Shown: in pieces, positions 5,467-6,046 of the stretch
Layout of the letters: each line of letters begins with the position of its first letter
Position numbering within the stretch: position 1 is the first letter of the stretch
Source: an uncultured Aquincola sp.
Lineage (GTDB): Bacteria; Pseudomonadota; Gammaproteobacteria; Burkholderiales; Burkholderiaceae
Direction: 5' to 3'
Assembly: GCA_937883885.1 (NCBI GenBank)
Contig: CAKZXL010000077.1
Span: 1 to 6,046, forward strand
Length of the DNA: 6,046 nt
Made by a program: the position numbers and the translations under genes
Notes under the pieces: model-generated
What the model was told of the DNA's origin: nothing
Seen by the model: only the letters and a program-made list of their open reading frames with translations
Databases searched by the model: none

Positions 5467-6046
5467 TCAAGGTGATGCTGTGCGATGACCATGCGCTGAT
5501 ACGGCGCGGCATCCGCGACACGCTGTCCGACGCCTCCGACATCGAGGTGGTGGGCGAGGCCGGCGACTACGGCGAGCTGCGCGCGCTGCTGCGCAACGCG
5601 ACCTGCGACGTGCTGGTGCTCGACATCAACATGCCCGGCCGCAGCGGCCTGGACGTGCTGCACGTGCTCAAGGACGAGGGCTCGCCCATCAAGGTGCTGA
5701 TCGTCAGCATGTACCCGGAAGACCAGTACGCCATCCGGGCGCTGCGCGCCGGGGCCTACGGTTACGTGAACAAGGGCGGCGATCCGCAGATCATCGTGCA
5801 GGCAGTGCGCACGGTGTCGCAGGGCCGCAAGTACGTCACGCCCGAAATCGCGCAGATGCTGGTGGAAAGCCTGACCACCCCGGTGCCCGAGCAGGCGCAC
5901 GAGAAGCTCTCGGACCGCGAACTGCAGACCCTGGTGATGATCGCCAGCGGCAAGCGCCTGTCCGACATCGCCGAGGAGCTGATGCTCTCACCCAAGACCG
6001 TCTCGGTGTACCGGGCGCGGGTGCTGGAAAAGCTGGGGCTGGGCAA
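5463..6046 (+). CDS. NarL/FixJ-family response regulator, 194 residues (3' end outside window)
   Basis: DNA-binding response regulator, likely partner of the kinase directly upstream. The receiver domain covers about 1-120, with Asp8-Asp9 (CDDH), phospho-acceptor Asp54 in DINMPGRSG, Ser82 and Lys104 (VNKGG). A short linker leads to a LuxR-type helix-turn-helix from about 148 (LSDRELQTLVMIASGKRLSDIAEEL), with recognition-helix text LSPKTVSVYRARVLEKLGL reaching the window edge. By family length only some 15-20 residues are missing. The domain style resembles the GacA/UvrY branch, but that is not enough to name it. The start is set by GGGGGA four bases before the ATG and by the ATGA overlap with the kinase. 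Target genes cannot be read from the sequence; the divergent chemotaxis operon is a possible but unproven target. Confidence 0.95.
   Translation, partial: MIKVMLCDDHALIRRGIRDTLSDASDIEVVGEAGDYGELRALLRNATCDVLVLDINMPGRSGLDVLHVLKDEGSPIKVLIVSMYPEDQYAIRALRAGAYGYVNKGGDPQIIVQAVRTVSQGRKYVTPEIAQMLVESLTTPVPEQAHEKLSDRELQTLVMIASGKRLSDIAEELMLSPKTVSVYRARVLEKLGLG

Noticed and set aside
5112..5900. 262-codon open frame on the minus strand opposite the end of the kinase and the regulator
   Set aside because: Both sense-strand genes under it are well supported by catalytic motifs; the reverse frame shows low-complexity His/Val/Ala text only.

Overview
The window is GC-rich throughout. Its codon use and gene content fit a motile betaproteobacterium, most likely of the order Burkholderiales. 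That placement is inferred from protein style and gene order and was not tested by a search. It holds two divergent gene groups separated by a 186-base intergenic region (4126-4311). There is no mobile element, tRNA, rRNA or CRISPR array.

Left group, all on the minus strand and read from 4125 down to 1: a short CheZ-like CheY-P phosphatase (3688-4125), cheY (3238-3600), cheA (1035-3215) and the first 337 codons of a methyl-accepting chemotaxis protein (1-1013, running off the left edge). This is the front of a flagellar chemotaxis operon. The receptor senses periplasmic ligand and controls CheA autophosphorylation. CheA passes phosphate to CheY, CheY-P acts at the flagellar switch, and the CheZ-like protein removes the phosphate. 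The cheY-cheA and cheA-mcp spacings are 22 and 21 bases, so these genes are probably co-transcribed. The 87-base gap before cheY carries a good match to a sigma-28 (FliA) flagellar promoter with exact TAAA-N15 spacing, which could give cheY-cheA-mcp its own late-flagellar start. cheW, cheR, cheB and cheD are not in the window and may lie beyond the left edge.

Right group, plus strand: a soluble kinase with an N-terminal receiver domain followed by a NarL/DesK-type HisKA_3 and HATPase module (4312-5466). It overlaps by ATGA a NarL-family response regulator with a LuxR-type DNA-binding domain (5463-6046, cut by the right edge before its last few residues). They look like a translationally coupled two-component pair. 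Because the kinase has no membrane segment or sensor domain and its only visible input is a receiver domain, it probably takes its signal from another phosphorelay protein.

The intergenic region carries two short inverted repeats and a -10-like GCCGATAC just before the kinase start. The kinase has no visible ribosome binding site. I found no convincing sigma-70 promoter or intrinsic terminator. Nothing in the window amounts to a clearly new system. The points most worth a second look are the compact CheZ, the internal sigma-28 promoter candidate, and the receiver-first kinase beside the chemotaxis operon.
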